A stretch of DNA of 64,000 bases from positions 6,491 through 70,490 of the forward strand of contig CAJKGK010000018.1 in NCBI GenBank assembly GCA_905199445.1, in the 5' to 3' direction. Under the pieces are notes generated by a model. That model was given only the letters and a program-made list of their open reading frames with translations, had not been told where the DNA came from and did no database searches. The translations under genes and the position numbers were made by a program. This stretch comes from an uncultured Lachnospiraceae bacterium. GTDB lineage: Bacteria; Bacillota; Clostridia; Lachnospirales; Lachnospiraceae. Below, one piece after another: positions 1 through 8,931 of the stretch; within the stretch, counting starts at the first letter, position 1; the number at the start of each line of letters is the position of its first letter.

Positions 1-914
1 CCTGCAGACACGTCCTCAAATCCTTGAAATACCACCGGCTGTTCCACCGGTGCCTTGGCCATGGCAAACTCATAATGCCCGCCCTGGAAATGGTCATGGG
101 TAAGAATCGAACCGCCCACAATCGGAAGGTCTGCATTGGAACCGATAAAATAATGAGGGAAAAGTTTTACAAAGTCAAACAGCTTTACAAAAGCGCTGTG
201 ATCAATCTTCATTGGTGTATGGGCACCATTAAATGCAATACAGTGCTCATTATAGTACACATAAGGTGAATACTGCAAAAACCATGGCTGATTATTCATT
301 GTAATGGGAATCACCCGGTGATTTTGCCTGGCCGGATGATTCAGGCGTCCTGCATAGCCTTCATTTTCCCGGCACAGCTGACATTTGGGATAAGCACTGG
401 ATTTCGCCTTAAGTGCGGCCGCAATGGCTTTTGGATCCTTTTCAGGTTTGGAAAGATTAATGGTAATATCTAAATCACCGTAATCTGTGGCCGTTATCCA
501 CTTCATATCCTTTTTAATCCGATACCGGCGAATATAATCCGTGTCCTGGCTGAAACGGTAATAATAGGCGGTCGCAGCCTCCGGACTCTGCTTATAAAGC
601 GCATTGAACTGTTTGACAATCTCTGATGGTCTGGCTACAAGGCAGCCCATGATCTTTGTATCAAAAAGGTCTCTGCTCACAATACTGTCATCTTCCAGTA
701 CGCCACGGACAATCGCATCATCAACCAGATCTTTTAAAATTTCTTCCAGACCGTCCGGATAAATCCCCTCTGCGCTTACATCAGCTTCTTCGAAATCATC
801 CAGTTCCAAAACTTCAAGCACTCTGTTGACGGTATAGGTATCATCCTCCGCCTGGATCAGTCCGGCCTCACGGGCATAGATCATCAACTGACATATTCTC
901 TCATTAATATTCAT
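1..914 (-). CDS. galT: UDP-glucose--hexose-1-phosphate uridylyltransferase, class II (3' end cut by window)
   Basis: This enzyme of the Leloir pathway exchanges UDP between UDP-glucose and galactose-1-phosphate in the cytoplasm. About 304 residues are visible and the C-terminal part lies beyond position 1. The reading frame starts at ATG 914-912 behind a GAAAGGGGAA ribosome site. Near the left edge it contains THDHFQGGH, the His-rich active-site segment of the Firmicutes-type (class II) GalT family, and SxYPKCxLC is seen upstream of it. The divergent AraC-type regulator at 1129 probably controls it. Identity is secure; the gene order beyond the window is unknown. Confidence 0.93.
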   Translation of the reverse strand, partial: MNINERICQLMIYAREAGLIQAEDDTYTVNRVLEVLELDDFEEADVSAEGIYPDGLEEILKDLVDDAIVRGVLEDDSIVSRDLFDTKIMGCLVARPSEIVKQFNALYKQSPEAATAYYYRFSQDTDYIRRYRIKKDMKWITATDYGDLDITINLSKPEKDPKAIAAALKAKSSAYPKCQLCRENEGYAGRLNHPARQNHRVIPITMNNQPWFLQYSPYVYYNEHCIAFNGAHTPMKIDHSAFVKLFDFVKLFPHYFIGSNADLPIVGGSILTHDHFQGGHYEFAMAKAPVEQPVVFQGFEDVSA

Positions 915-1128
915 TGTGCTTCCCCTTTCCAATAGACGTTCTGCCACCGAATAAGTTTTATTTTTCGGCTTTTTACCTGATTTATCGATAATTTCAGTGT
1001 AAGCCTTTTTTCAGAGCATCGCAATGTACAAATGTCCTTTTTATATGGATTTTTGTTGCACAATCGTCTAAATTTTTCTATACTGAAATCAACACTTTAG
1101 TACCTGGCACAGAAAGGATAAGATCTGT

Positions 1129-2022
1129 ATGATCCATGAAAGTTTTAAAAATTCCTATAAAGTTGAAAATAAGCTTTTATCGGCGCTCACTGTATATAAT
1201 ACAGGCGCCCAGAAATGTGAACCTTTGTACCAGTGGGGGCCTGGTGTGCGGGATCATTATCTGATTCACTATGTTGTTTCCGGTCAAGGTTTTTATCAGG
1301 ATATTCTTGCACAAACGATCTACAGCCTGAAAGCCGGTGATGTTTTTATGGTCTTTCCAGGGCGGGAAGTCCTCTATTATGCTCACAAGCAGGATCCATG
1401 GGAATATGTATGGGTGGGCTTTAACGGCACAGACGCCAAAATAATGGCTGGGGCAGCAGGCTTTTCGCTCCATCGCCCAGTCATACGCAGCTGTGCCTTT
1501 GGCAGTGAACTTCATAAAATGCTCACCAAAATTTACAACTGCCGCGGCAATACCCTGGCCAGTGCCGTAGATATGACAGGTCTTTTATACAGCACCTTGT
1601 CCCTGTTTATCCATGATCATCCCACAAGTCCCTCGCCTGATGGCTATGAAATTTATGTTCATAAGGCCACGGATTATATCCACAGCCACTTCTCCTACCC
1701 TGTTTCCATAGAAGAAATCGCTGCCTATACCGGGATCAGCCGCAGTCATCTCCATCGTGCCTTCCGCCAGGTGCTGGGGCAGTCTCCAAAGGAATATCTT
1801 ACAAATTTCCGCATTCGTCAGGCCTGTATGCTTCTGGAAAACACAAAGCTTTCCATCACCTCCATCGCCAACTCTACCGGTTTTGAAAGCAGCCTTTATT
1901 TTTCCAGAGCCTTTAAAAACAAAAAGCAGATGACCCCCTCCCATTTTCGGGAAACCCTGCACCACCAATTACCGGATGAGAAAAAGCAGCCGTCAAATGC
2001 CGGAAAACCGTCACCGGATTAA
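1129..2022 (+). CDS. AraC family transcriptional regulator
   Basis: A 297-residue one-component regulator. The N-terminal about 150 residues look like the cupin-type sugar-binding domain of the AraC family (YLIHYVVSGQG followed by a GDVFMVFPG turn), and the C-terminal 100 residues hold two helix-turn-helix units (EEIAAYTGISRSHLHRAFR and ITSIANSTGFESSLYFSRAF). It is transcribed away from galT, which suggests control of galactose or alpha-galactoside use; this is inference from position. The last 12 bases overlap the 3' end of the convergent aldehyde dehydrogenase gene, with no terminator between them. The ribosome site (AAAGGA) is about 10 bases upstream of the ATG. Confidence 0.88.
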   Translation: MIHESFKNSYKVENKLLSALTVYNTGAQKCEPLYQWGPGVRDHYLIHYVVSGQGFYQDILAQTIYSLKAGDVFMVFPGREVLYYAHKQDPWEYVWVGFNGTDAKIMAGAAGFSLHRPVIRSCAFGSELHKMLTKIYNCRGNTLASAVDMTGLLYSTLSLFIHDHPTSPSPDGYEIYVHKATDYIHSHFSYPVSIEEIAAYTGISRSHLHRAFRQVLGQSPKEYLTNFRIRQACMLLENTKLSITSIANSTGFESSLYFSRAFKNKKQMTPSHFRETLHHQLPDEKKQPSNAGKPSPD

Positions 2023-3384
2023 TTTTTTCAACAGCTTCATTTTAGCATCCGTATATGGATGATAACGCATAGGCAAATCCATGAATCCGGATTTTTTTAC
2101 GATGCTCCGATAATGGGTAAATGTATCAAAGCTGTATTTACCATGATAACCACCCATGCCACTGTGGCCAACACCTCCAAAAGGCATATGACTGGTTGCC
2201 AGATGAAGAATCGTATCATTGATACATCCGCCTCCAAAATTACAGCTGTGCATCACCCGTCTGGCAATTTGGGAACTTTTAGAAAATATATAAAGGGCCA
2301 GAGGCTTTTCGTGGGCATTCACGTATCGGATAGCCTGAGTCAGATTTTTATAAGTCATCACAGGAAGAATCGGCCCGAAAATTTCCTCCTGCATCAGGGC
2401 ATTGCCAGGCTTTACATGATCCACCACCGTAGGCTCAATTTTAAGACTGTGCCCATCCGTCCTGCCGCCCCAGCTCAGCTGCTGTCCCTCCAGGAGACCA
2501 CACAGCCGGTCAAAATGTTTGCGGTTGACAATCTTGCCATACTCCGAATTTTCCATGGGATTTTCCCCGTACTGATCCGTAATTTCCCTGCGGATCTCAG
2601 ACAGCAACTGTGCCTTCACCCCTTCATGGACAAGCAGATAATCCGGAGCCACACAGGTTTGTCCGCAATTTAAAAATTTCCCAAAAACAATACGTTTTGC
2701 GGCCATCTTCAAATCGGCATCATCATGGACAATACATGGACTTTTACCGCCCAGCTCCAGGCTTACCGGCGTCAGATGCAAAGCAGCCTTTTCCATAACC
2801 AGCCGACCGACATCTACACTTCCCGTAAAGAAAATATAGTCAAACCGTTCTTCCAGCAGACTGGCATTTTCAGCCCTTCCGCCGCTGACCATGTCCACAT
2901 GACCACTCATAAAGCAGTCCCTGAGGATCTTTCCCATCACTGCACTCACATTTGGACTGTAGGCACTGGGCTTGACAATCGCACAGTTTCCTGCAGCAAT
3001 AGCCCCGATCAGCGGTCCCATGGTCAGCATAAAGGGATAATTCCACGGAGACATAATCAATACGCAGCCATAGGGGGCCGGAGAACGAAAACACCGTGCC
3101 GGAGCCTGCATTTTAGAAGGCACAGCCGGAACACAGCGCATCCATACAGGCAGATGCCGAATCGTAAAGCTGATTTCGTCCAGCACAAAACCAATTTCTG
3201 ACATATAGCTTTCATACGGAGATTTTCCCAAATCCTTTTTTAAAGCCCGCTCCAAAGCCTGCTCATTTTCCAGAATAGACTTTTTAAGCCGGCGTAAAGC
3301 CCGAATACGAAATTCCATGGGCCGTGTAATCTCACTTTCAAAAACAGACCGCTGACGTCTGACAAGTAACCGTATATTTTCCAT
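2011..3384 (-). CDS. Aldehyde dehydrogenase, NAD(P)-dependent, class 3-like
   Basis: Oxidises an aldehyde to the acid with NAD(P)+. The 457-residue protein carries the family signatures in order: PWNYPF at the cofactor cleft, FTGS, the glutamate motif LELGGKSP, the catalytic cysteine in GQTCVAPDY, and EEIFGPILPV near the C-terminus. The length (about 460) and lack of an N-terminal extension match class 3 / fatty-aldehyde dehydrogenases. A longer frame opens at 3423, but the AGGAGG ribosome site lies 7 bases before ATG 3384, so I use that start. It appears monocistronic. The physiological substrate cannot be read from the sequence. Confidence 0.9.
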   Translation of the reverse strand: MENIRLLVRRQRSVFESEITRPMEFRIRALRRLKKSILENEQALERALKKDLGKSPYESYMSEIGFVLDEISFTIRHLPVWMRCVPAVPSKMQAPARCFRSPAPYGCVLIMSPWNYPFMLTMGPLIGAIAAGNCAIVKPSAYSPNVSAVMGKILRDCFMSGHVDMVSGGRAENASLLEERFDYIFFTGSVDVGRLVMEKAALHLTPVSLELGGKSPCIVHDDADLKMAAKRIVFGKFLNCGQTCVAPDYLLVHEGVKAQLLSEIRREITDQYGENPMENSEYGKIVNRKHFDRLCGLLEGQQLSWGGRTDGHSLKIEPTVVDHVKPGNALMQEEIFGPILPVMTYKNLTQAIRYVNAHEKPLALYIFSKSSQIARRVMHSCNFGGGCINDTILHLATSHMPFGGVGHSGMGGYHGKYSFDTFTHYRSIVKKSGFMDLPMRYHPYTDAKMKLLKKLIR

Positions 3385-3480
3385 GCAATAACCTCCTGAC
3401 AGAATTACAACTTTATGATACATCCTTCCCGTAAATTTGTATAGCCAAACCCACAGACATTTTATGAAAAAACACTACAA

Positions 3481-3528
3481 AAAAGTTCTCCCAAGTCACA
3501 CGAATCAAGTGACTTTGGAGAACTTTTA
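3481..3528 (-). terminator. Intrinsic terminator of the DUF6465 gene
   Basis: Inverted repeat with arms AAAAGTTCTCC and GGAGAACTTTT plus inner arms AAGTCAC and GTGACTT around a short loop. It lies 26 bases past the stop codon of the gene at 3554 and its A/T flanks would allow termination in both directions. Confidence 0.85.
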
Positions 3529-3553
3529 TCGTCCGCCGGCCCATCGTTAAACC

Positions 3554-3991
3554 TCAGCCAACAGCAATGCTGCCTTTAATCTGATCATTGATCACATAAT
3601 AAGCGGTATGTTCTTCAGGTTTTAAATAGATTTCCAGGTTTTTGAGATCTTTAACCATATGGCCCTGGGCTTTCCATTCATTTTTAATCAGTCCGATAAT
3701 TTCCTGCTGCTCGATCTGCTGTCCGCCAAACTGATAAAAAATATTGGTTTTCTTTGCACTGCTTTCAGACTTTGAAGGGGATGATTTTTTTATCTCAGCA
3801 TTTACAACTGCCTGTGCATCCGGCTTCCTGGCTTCTGTCTCTTTATCTGACGCTTTTTTAACTTCCGCCTTTTTTACAGCACTCTTTTCTTTTTTTAAGT
3901 TTTCCCGTTCCTCAAGAATTTTTTCCAGCTTTGCCGCTACAGCACGCTCGGCCTGACGCTTTGCCAGCTTTTTTGCCATACGCTTCTTCAC
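3554..3991 (-). CDS. DUF6465 family protein
   Basis: A 145-residue protein of unknown function. The first about 85 residues are a Lys/Ala/Glu-rich, probably coiled or disordered segment starting MKKRMAKKLAKRQAERA. The C-terminal about 55 residues form a compact domain (from IFYQFGG to the end) with KNEWKAQGH, LEIYLKPEEHTAYYVIN, which matches the DUF6465 family of Lachnospiraceae and relatives as I remember it. The start is a GTG at 3991 behind AGGAGG; an ATG 12 bases later is an alternative. No signal peptide or membrane segment is seen. The gene stands alone, with a terminator immediately downstream. Confidence 0.78.
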   Translation of the reverse strand: MKKRMAKKLAKRQAERAVAAKLEKILEERENLKKEKSAVKKAEVKKASDKETEARKPDAQAVVNAEIKKSSPSKSESSAKKTNIFYQFGGQQIEQQEIIGLIKNEWKAQGHMVKDLKNLEIYLKPEEHTAYYVINDQIKGSIAVG

Positions 3992-4089
3992 ACGCGCACC
4001 TCCTACTTATTTTCCGAGTTCTACATTATATAGGGTTTTTGAGAAAATGTCAAATTTCAGGAAATGTTTGTGCCTTATTTGCAAAATCA

Positions 4090-5445
4090 TCAATCCAGCT
4101 GAATTAATTTTTCGCTGCGGTTCTGATTCAGGTGTGTATGAATCTGCTCAATAATGGCCTGAGGCGTATCCGTTACCTGTACGCCGTCCTTCATATTTTT
4201 AGCTGTAATCTTACCCGCCGCGATTTCATCCTCACCGATAAAAACAGCATACGGCATGTCCAGTTTATCTGCATAACCAATTTTATGCTTGAATTTTTTA
4301 TTTTCAAAATAAATTTGAGTACGGATACCGCTGCGCCGCATCTGGGTAGACACGCCGATGGCATAGGACAAATCTCCGGTCATGGGGATCACAAGCACAT
4401 CTGCCGGTGATTCTTTTTGTGCACCAAGATAATTCATGGAATTCAAAATATAAAACAATCGTGTCAGTCCAATGGAAATTCCCACGCCTGGCAGTTTTTT
4501 GTCTGTATAATATTCTGCCAGATTATCATAACGGCCGCCGGAGCAGATGGAACCGATTTCCGGATGACGGTTAAAGGTTGTCTCATAAACGGTTCCTGTA
4601 TAGTAATCCAGGCCACGGGCAATACACAGATCAATTTTATAATTTTTTTCCGGTACTCCAAAGGCACTTACGCCTTTCGTCACAGCCTCCAGTTCATCCA
4701 CACCCGTATCAAACACTTCGCTCTGACCGGCATAATTTCTCAGCTGTGCCACAACCGCTTCATTGCTGCCGGAAATACTGATAAAACGGATAATTTCACT
4801 GCATTTTTCTTCGGAAACACCCAGCGTTTTCAGTTCTTCAATGACTGCGGCACTGCCGATTTTTTCCAGTTTATCCACAACTCTCAAAATATCTGCAACA
4901 TGGTCGGATAAGTCAAGGATTTCAAAAAATCCAGATAAAACCTTACGATTATTCATACGAATCGTAAAATCATCCAGCCCCAGATCCGTAAAAATATTAT
5001 AAATAATACTTGGAAGCTCTGCATCATTCATAATCCCCAGAGATGTATCGCCGATAATATCTATATCCGCCTGATAAAATTCTCTGAATCGTCCTTTCTG
5101 TGCCCGCTCGCCTCTATATACCTTACCGATCTGATAACGTTTAAAGGGGAATGTAAGACTACTGTAGTTTTTAGCCACAAACTTAGCCAAAGGAACCGTC
5201 AGGTCAAAACGCATGGCCAGATCTGTATCCCCTTTATTAAATCTGTAAATCTGCTTTTCCGTCTCTCCCCCTGCCTTGGCCAGAAGCACCTCCGATGCTT
5301 CAAGAATGGGTGTATCCAGAGGCAAAAAACCATAGGATGCGTATACATCTTCCAGGGTGTTCACGATTCGGTCAAACTTCATCTGATCCTGGGGTAATAA
5401 TTCCATAAAACCGGATAAAGTTCTTGGTGTTACTTTATTTGCCAT
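4090..5445 (-). CDS. hisS: Histidine--tRNA ligase
   Basis: Charges tRNA-His with histidine. The 451-residue protein has the class II motif 2 region (GKVYRGERAQKGRFREFYQ), the HisRS signature ARGLDYYTGTVYE near residue 277, the motif 3 segment GGRYDNL and a C-terminal anticodon-binding domain (VLVIPMTGD onward). Presence of RGLDYY and of the anticodon domain argues for a true synthetase and against the HisZ regulatory paralogue. ATG 5445 sits 7 bases after AGGAG; a TTG at 5451 is a weaker choice. No T-box is recognisable in the short upstream region, only a weak GCAGC/GCTGC hairpin near 5480-5505. Confidence 0.95.
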   Translation of the reverse strand: MANKVTPRTLSGFMELLPQDQMKFDRIVNTLEDVYASYGFLPLDTPILEASEVLLAKAGGETEKQIYRFNKGDTDLAMRFDLTVPLAKFVAKNYSSLTFPFKRYQIGKVYRGERAQKGRFREFYQADIDIIGDTSLGIMNDAELPSIIYNIFTDLGLDDFTIRMNNRKVLSGFFEILDLSDHVADILRVVDKLEKIGSAAVIEELKTLGVSEEKCSEIIRFISISGSNEAVVAQLRNYAGQSEVFDTGVDELEAVTKGVSAFGVPEKNYKIDLCIARGLDYYTGTVYETTFNRHPEIGSICSGGRYDNLAEYYTDKKLPGVGISIGLTRLFYILNSMNYLGAQKESPADVLVIPMTGDLSYAIGVSTQMRRSGIRTQIYFENKKFKHKIGYADKLDMPYAVFIGEDEIAAGKITAKNMKDGVQVTDTPQAIIEQIHTHLNQNRSEKLIQLD

Positions 5446-5592
5446 TTTCAATCTCCTCTCAGTGTTGGTACAGCTGACAAAGCAGCAGTTTTGCAGCTGC
5501 TTTTTGCAGCGATTATACCATACTGCCAGGGATTTTTCAACACAGCAGCGAATTAAAACAAATTTAGATAAATATGTATCATAAAATCTATT

Positions 5593-6819
5593 TTATCTGG
5601 ACTTTTTATCATTCTGTATGTCTTTCTTTTTCACGCGCATCAAAATAAAAACCGCAGCAATCAATAAAACAGTGCACATGTAAAATACTTTTTTATATGA
5701 CGCAGGATCCTTATCATTGGTTCCGATCATGGCACCTGCTGCCATAGGCCCAAGTCCCTGACCAATATCTCCCCCCAAATAAAACGTACTGGTTGCCACA
5801 CCGCTTTTTGCTATTCCCAGCTTATGAATGCACTGAGTCTGTAAAGCAGGATTAACCGCTCCCTGACCAACAGCCCGAATCATTCCGCTAATGATAATTA
5901 TTCCCAAAGCCAGGGATCCAAAACTTCCGGCTTGTGCCAGTAAAATCATGGATGCTGCTGTTACAACGAGTCCAGGAAAGGCTACCACATAAAGGCCGTG
6001 ACGATCCATAAGCTTTCCTGCTGCAGGCCTTATCAAAAACATTACTACAGCATTAACCGTAAAGTAAAGCCCTACATTGACTATCCCCATAGCCTGAGCA
6101 TACATAAGTAAATATGCAGAAATTACACCATTAGTAAAAGAAAATATACCTCCGATCAGTGTATATCCCAAAACATCCACTGCCAGAATATCGCTAAACT
6201 CCAACTTCTTTTTTAAATGTATTCTTGGTTTTCCTTTTTCTCTGAAAGTACAGAAAATAGCCATTGTTACAAGTCCTAATATACCCGAAATATAAAACAC
6301 TGCCTTGTAACCTAAAACCTCAGAAATACTGATGCCGATTCCCGGAGCCGCTGCAGAAGCAATCACATTAGCAAGCCCCATATAGCCGATCCCTTCCCCC
6401 ATTTTAGACATTGGGATTTTCTCAGCCGTCAGAGCCGTCACAGCCGTACTGTTCACCGCAAAACCTGCACCGTGAATGACACGCATTAGAATAATAATAC
6501 CAATTCCGGCAGGCAGGGTATATCCGAAGCATCCCAAAGACATCATCACAGCTGCAATCTGTAAGAGGCGTACCTTATTCATACGGTCAGACATTACACC
6601 ACACATAGGTCTGCATATAAAAGAAGTGATGGAAAACATGCCAGAAATTACGCCCGCCATCGCTGCAGTCATTCCTACCGCATCATCTGTTAGAAATGAA
6701 ATTAAAACTGTAGCAGTCATGTAAAAGCTGAACGCAGATAAAACATTTACCCCCAAAAGACATACATAAGCTTTCGTCCAAAGTTTTTCCTGGGTCATCT
6801 TATTTGCAGTATCTTCCAT
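5593..6819 (-). CDS. MFS transporter
   Basis: A 408-residue inner-membrane carrier of the major facilitator superfamily, with about 12 hydrophobic segments and the loop 2-3 signature region RPMCGVMSDRMNKVRLL. It is the last gene of the beta-glucoside PTS operon, starting 18 bases after the ChbG-like gene. Its ribosome site is weak (GGGCG), consistent with translational coupling. Position suggests it moves a sugar, a deacetylated sugar or acetate linked to the operon; the substrate is not readable from sequence. Confidence 0.82.
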   Translation of the reverse strand: MEDTANKMTQEKLWTKAYVCLLGVNVLSAFSFYMTATVLISFLTDDAVGMTAAMAGVISGMFSITSFICRPMCGVMSDRMNKVRLLQIAAVMMSLGCFGYTLPAGIGIIILMRVIHGAGFAVNSTAVTALTAEKIPMSKMGEGIGYMGLANVIASAAAPGIGISISEVLGYKAVFYISGILGLVTMAIFCTFREKGKPRIHLKKKLEFSDILAVDVLGYTLIGGIFSFTNGVISAYLLMYAQAMGIVNVGLYFTVNAVVMFLIRPAAGKLMDRHGLYVVAFPGLVVTAASMILLAQAGSFGSLALGIIIISGMIRAVGQGAVNPALQTQCIHKLGIAKSGVATSTFYLGGDIGQGLGPMAAGAMIGTNDKDPASYKKVFYMCTVLLIAAVFILMRVKKKDIQNDKKSR

Positions 6820-6837
6820 ATTTCGCCCTTCATTTTT

Positions 6838-7659
6838 TCACGCTTTGTCCCCATTTTTTTCTGTTCCTGACTTTATCATTTGGTCCTGCAGGTCACGCCA
6901 GGTAATCAGCTGTATATGGTTATCGGCAACCCATTGTCGAACCTGTGCACAGGTCATTGCCTCTAAATCCTTCATTCGATACACGGTAAAACTGCTCAAT
7001 TCCAAGAGCTTCATATCCATATATCCACAGTGTGTAACAAGACATCCATATTCACTATTTAAAAATCCACTTTTGTCTTCCAGCACACAAGTTTTTACAT
7101 CATCCTTAAACTGTTCCTGCATTTCATTGCCAAAACGATACCACTCCATTGTTCCCAACCTGACATTCAGGTGCTCTAAAACATCAGAACTTAAAGGGCG
7201 GTTGTATTTTGATGCAATAGCCCTCATTGCCTTCATGGTTGTCCGTGTGCCATAGGCATGTCCGTGAATATAATCGGGAAGTTTCCCTACAATTTCCTGA
7301 AATCTCCTTACCTGAGCATCAAATTCTCTGTAGACAGCCTCGTAATTTACATGATCAAAATTATTTTCATTTGTATCCAACGCTCGATTCATGGCACTTG
7401 TCAAAAACCATCCATTATCCTGCACTAAATCCGGTATCTGTTCAGGAGGCAAAACCGGAGGTCCGGCAGAAACATTTAAATCTATTCCAAAGGAAATCTG
7501 CCCCAGTACTGGCCTAATCATATCCACACATTCTCCGGCCCAAGGCATATTGGCAAACAGGCCTGTATTACGGACAATTCCCTTCTTAATTGCTTCCAGA
7601 ATGCCGCACGATACGGCCGGTGTTATTCCAAAATCATCAGATTGTACCAATAATTTCAT
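6838..7659 (-). CDS. ChbG/HpnK (YdjC) family carbohydrate deacetylase-like protein
   Basis: The family removes an acetyl group from N,N'-diacetylchitobiose-like sugars or their phosphates. The 273-residue protein has the N-terminal metal-binding QSDDFGI and a histidine motif YIHGHAYGT. The second metal ligand, usually the His of a GxHLN motif, is Asp here (FGIDLNVSAG), a variant I recall in other Firmicutes members, so the metal site or activity may differ. The frame opens at GTG 7668, but GAGGAG lies 8 bases before ATG 7659, which is therefore preferred; it starts 5 bases after the EIIC stop. Its place inside a cellobiose-type PTS operon suggests a role on acetylated or amino disaccharide phosphates, as with chbG. 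Confidence 0.82.
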   Translation of the reverse strand: MKLLVQSDDFGITPAVSCGILEAIKKGIVRNTGLFANMPWAGECVDMIRPVLGQISFGIDLNVSAGPPVLPPEQIPDLVQDNGWFLTSAMNRALDTNENNFDHVNYEAVYREFDAQVRRFQEIVGKLPDYIHGHAYGTRTTMKAMRAIASKYNRPLSSDVLEHLNVRLGTMEWYRFGNEMQEQFKDDVKTCVLEDKSGFLNSEYGCLVTHCGYMDMKLLELSSFTVYRMKDLEAMTCAQVRQWVADNHIQLITWRDLQDQMIKSGTEKNGDKA

Positions 7660-7664
7660 CTCAT

Positions 7665-8909
7665 TCACTCCTCTGCATTTGTCTGTGCCTCTCGTTTGAA
7701 CATTTGACGATCATAGGCCTTAATAAACGGAATAGCCAAAATGGCATCAATGGCAAAAAATACAAATCCCCATAAAACACCTCGCCATCCGAAACTCACA
7801 AAATTTGTCACAAAAAACGGCAGATTATAACCAACAGATGCTCCGGTCGCGTAAGGTAATAATCCGGTCAAATTTAAAATATAAGTTCCAAAAACGGTAA
7901 GAATCGGAGAAATCACTACCCAAGGTATAAAAAAAATAGGATTCATAATCATAGGCAAACCAAAATATGCCGGCTCATCTATACCAAAACATGATGGTAT
8001 AATCGCCAGTTTAGACACAGATCTGGCTGTTTTTGATTTAGCCAATATAAGCATTAAAACTAAGAAAACAAGTGAACCTGTTCCCACAGATAAAAACTGT
8101 CCGGAAATCATATTTGGCAAAGGTTCTCCGGCCTGATATGCTGCCAGATTTTCCATCTGTAAAGGCATAAATACAAGCATCATAATGTTCATCACAATCA
8201 TACCGCCATGAATACCAAAAAACCACAAAAGCCCTGTTACCATAAACAAAATATAAGCACCAAAAATATTACTTCCCAAACTTCTCAGAGGCATACCAAT
8301 GACTGTATAAATCAGATTATGCAAACATCCAAAGTCAGTCAGTTCCATCACATATTTTATAATTCCAAAAATCAAAATTGAAAAGAGCGCCGGAAGTATA
8401 GCTGTAAACTGATTAGATACCATCGGTGGTACCTGCTTCGGAAGCCGGATGGCAATCTTTTTATCAAGACAGAATTTAAAGATTCCTGCAACAGCCAAAC
8501 TTCCAATGATCGCGCTGAACATCCCTGTAGCACCAAGCCACTGGGTTGGAAGCACACCGTCTTCATAGGGTGTAATAATTAGAAAACTCACAAGAGAAAC
8601 AAGTCCAACAGAAATGGCCTGTTTTTTCATTCCCAACTGCTCTGCTGCGGAATGGGCCATACAAAATGCAATATATACCCCCATCAATCCAATTGTAAAC
8701 TGATAAATGGCACCTAAAACCCCGCCAATTCCCGTATTTATCAAAAAATCCTGAAAACCTGAAATTGTAATGCCATTAATTAAAGATGCAATTGAACCAA
8801 TGAGTGTCATTGGCATAATCATTACAAAACCACCCATAATGACTTTCAAGAAAAACATCTGTGAAAGTTTTTCCGACCATTCAGTCAATTTATCAATAAA
8901 TTTCTGCAT
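7665..8909 (-). CDS. PTS lactose/cellobiose-family EIIC permease
   Basis: Membrane channel of a phosphotransferase system that imports and phosphorylates a beta-linked disaccharide. The 414-residue protein is strongly hydrophobic with about 10 membrane segments; GIHGGMIVMN and CFGIDEPAYFGLP match the conserved sugar-site loops of the lac/cel family. A 420-codon frame opens at 8927, but GGAGG precedes ATG 8909 by 6 bases. It lies 22 bases after the 6-phospho-beta-glucosidase gene. EIIB and EIIA are separate proteins at the head of the operon, the usual arrangement for Cel-type systems. Confidence 0.92.
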   Translation of the reverse strand: MQKFIDKLTEWSEKLSQMFFLKVIMGGFVMIMPMTLIGSIASLINGITISGFQDFLINTGIGGVLGAIYQFTIGLMGVYIAFCMAHSAAEQLGMKKQAISVGLVSLVSFLIITPYEDGVLPTQWLGATGMFSAIIGSLAVAGIFKFCLDKKIAIRLPKQVPPMVSNQFTAILPALFSILIFGIIKYVMELTDFGCLHNLIYTVIGMPLRSLGSNIFGAYILFMVTGLLWFFGIHGGMIVMNIMMLVFMPLQMENLAAYQAGEPLPNMISGQFLSVGTGSLVFLVLMLILAKSKTARSVSKLAIIPSCFGIDEPAYFGLPMIMNPIFFIPWVVISPILTVFGTYILNLTGLLPYATGASVGYNLPFFVTNFVSFGWRGVLWGFVFFAIDAILAIPFIKAYDRQMFKREAQTNAEE

Positions 8910-8931
8910 ATTTATCCTCCCCATCATACGG

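Noticed and set aside
5460..5590. Possible T-box leader for hisS
   Set aside because: Only about 130 bases with a weak hairpin; no T-box bulge sequence or specifier loop is visible.
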